A program made the translations under genes and the position numbers. This document shows, one piece after another, positions 62,582 through 64,000 of a stretch of 64,000 bases of DNA (position 1 is the first letter of the stretch; each line of letters opens with the position of its first letter). The stretch is from Whalleya microplaca (Eukaryota; Ascomycota; Sordariomycetes; Xylariales; Xylariaceae). Under the pieces are notes generated by a model. The model searched no databases, was not told the origin of the DNA, and worked only from the letters and a program-made list of their open reading frames with translations. The stretch spans positions 372,001 through 436,000 of the forward strand of contig MU385711.1 in assembly GCA_022497155.1 (NCBI GenBank), read 5' to 3'.

Positions 62582-64000
62582 CCATGGGGCACTGGGTCAC
62601 GGACCACCCCATGTGCCGGGACCGCAAAAATCAGCCGTTTCCACCCAAAACACTCTACCTTGACTTACACGTTTTCGGGTCAAAAATAAAGGTATCCATA
62701 GATCGTTTTATATAGTAATAGACATTTAAACGACGATCAATATATGATTTTTTTGAATTTATTCCGTCAGGGGAAAAGGGTTAGATTAAGGAGTAAAATA
62801 TACGTAAATCTACATATATATAGCCTCTCTTTCTTTTTTAAGTCTTTCAGTTATATTTTAACACTACAACCTCCGATTACTATACCGTCTTATAATAAGG
62901 ATCAGATAGCTAATGCCATTTTCGATATCACAAATAATGGTATTTCTTTACAAAAATCAGCCCAGAAATAAGGTATCCCTCGAACTATCTTTTCAGCTTA
63001 TATAAACGGCCGAATTTCAGCAGATAAAACCGATCGAAGCCAATATTTATTAAAAAAATACGAAAGACAGCTAGTTAAATAGATATTACGTCAGGAATCA
63101 TTCGGATTTACTCCCTCTTACAATAATATGCGTGTAATTACTAAAGAATTTGCCGGTAATACGAAACCTTTAGGGAAAAACTGGATTTACTACCTTATAA
63201 AACGAAATCCTATAATTTACAGCAAAATTAGCCGCAAAATTAAAGCCGCACGCTTTAATAGCTTTACCCCGAAAGCTGTTAATTAATATTTCAATATTAG
63301 AGATAAGGAATATAGCTAGATTTAGCCTTATCTAACATATAATTTAAATAAGGGGGATATAATATTTAGTTATAATAAAAGACCTCTTTTAACTCAAATA
63401 ACTTAAATCTGCAATAAAAAACTAACAGAAATAACTAGGCCTCGATAGGCTCGTTTTAAAAAGCTTAGCTACACGAAAAGCTTACCTAAAATTAACATAA
63501 GGCCGCAGGTAATCCTTCTTTCTTAAATACGTTAGCGCCACAAGCGTTATACTTTCTCCTGGCATCATTTTTAAAAAAAAAGAGCTACAAATAAGCTGGT
63601 TTAAAAAGAAATTTAAAAAAATTACTAATTAGAAATTCATTTGCTTAAAAAACGGCTGGACTAATAACTACATTACAACTAAATAGCTTAAGGATATATT
63701 TATTTCTTAAACCGATCTACTTACAAATAATTAATTAAAGGCACGACTAATTATTTTAGATGGACATAAAAGTTACACAATAGTAAGTTTATTCAATTCT
63801 TTATCGAATATAGTTGGTTTCGATTTTTTTAGACTAAATTCTAATTTTTGGTAGTATTTTAAAACTAACAATCCTTTTTTAAAATAAATTTATAAAAATG
63901 TATTTTTTTAATAACATCTACCTTTATTTTCTCCCTATATACACCTTTCACGGCTTTTAACTTTTAAATAATGGGCCTTTTAATATCCTTAAACGTTCCT
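62582..64000 (+). mobile_element. pogo/Fot1-like DNA transposon, 5' part (runs off window)
   Basis: The left end is not certain. A TA at 62580-62581 is followed by a GC-rich segment with a CATGGGG...CCCCATG inverted pair (62583-62612), a plausible terminal region. The transposase relic described separately follows, and the right end is outside the window. Mutation is lighter than in the 28-58 kb island. Confidence 0.6.
62744..64000 (+). pseudogene. pogo/Fot1-like (DDE_1) transposase, partial and mutated
   Basis: From about 62870 the frame reads a psq-type helix-turn-helix (YNKDQIANAIFDI) and then a CENP-B-like HTH region (SFGFTPSYNNMRVITKEFAG, KNWIYYLIKRNP). Later debris includes a DDE-domain-like part. 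Stops at 62969-62971, 63080-63082 and 63284-63286 lie in one frame without a frameshift, each where the family has tryptophan. TGG to TAG/TAA is what RIP produces. The gene is truncated by the window edge and is non-functional as read. Confidence 0.75.

Noticed and set aside
1..64000. tRNA and 5S rRNA genes
   Set aside because: Scanning by eye for B-box (GGTTCGA/GGTTCAA) and 5S-like sequences in intergenic regions found no convincing candidate; a covariance-model search would be needed to exclude them.

Overview
The window is nuclear DNA of a filamentous ascomycete (Pezizomycotina). The genes carry short GT-AG introns of 46-247 bp. The set includes a class III chitin synthase and a Pth11-like seven-helix protein, and the repeats carry the dense C-to-T/G-to-A decay typical of repeat-induced point mutation (RIP). 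The species cannot be told from the sequence alone.

Layout. (1) 1-21.4 kb is a normal gene-bearing block: a short-chain dehydrogenase (+), phosphopantothenoylcysteine decarboxylase (+), a very long PNUTS/Ppn1-like PP1 regulator (-), the Sec1/Munc18 protein SLY1 (+) and a class III chitin synthase (-). The intergenic stretches are 1-3 kb. (2) 21.4-28.1 kb is a transition zone without a recognisable intact gene. It holds two foldback/MITE-like inverted repeats, a 37-bp tandem repeat and a few orphan ORFs. (3) 28.13-58.70 kb is an AT-rich island that resolves into nested transposons, each defined by its ends and target-site duplication (TSD). A 671-bp PIF/Harbinger MITE abuts a full Harbinger element (same 15-bp TIRs, TAA TSDs). 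The Harbinger is interrupted by a Ty3/gypsy element (225-bp LTRs, TSD G/AGGTA). The gypsy is interrupted in its integrase by a Ty1/copia element (203-bp LTRs, TSD TAAAT). The copia is interrupted in its integrase by a second gypsy-type element on the minus strand (227-bp LTRs, TSD ATAG). Two solo LTRs with perfect 5-bp TSDs sit in gypsy-1 and in the copia. (4) 58.7-62.6 kb returns to normal composition, with one six-exon Pth11/rhodopsin-domain membrane protein gene. (5) From about 62.6 kb to the edge lies the 5' part of a lightly mutated pogo/Fot1-like transposase.

The cellular genes are unrelated housekeeping or cell-surface functions (CoA synthesis, RNA polymerase II/3'-end phosphatase control, ER-Golgi SNARE control, chitin synthesis). 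They do not form a pathway or cluster. The most informative part of the window is the four-level transposon nest: its junctions can be read to the base and give a relative order of insertion, and a few GC-rich segments inside it have largely escaped RIP.

Intron boundaries were inferred by reading splice consensus and conserved protein frames by eye. Family names rest on motif recognition, not database searches.
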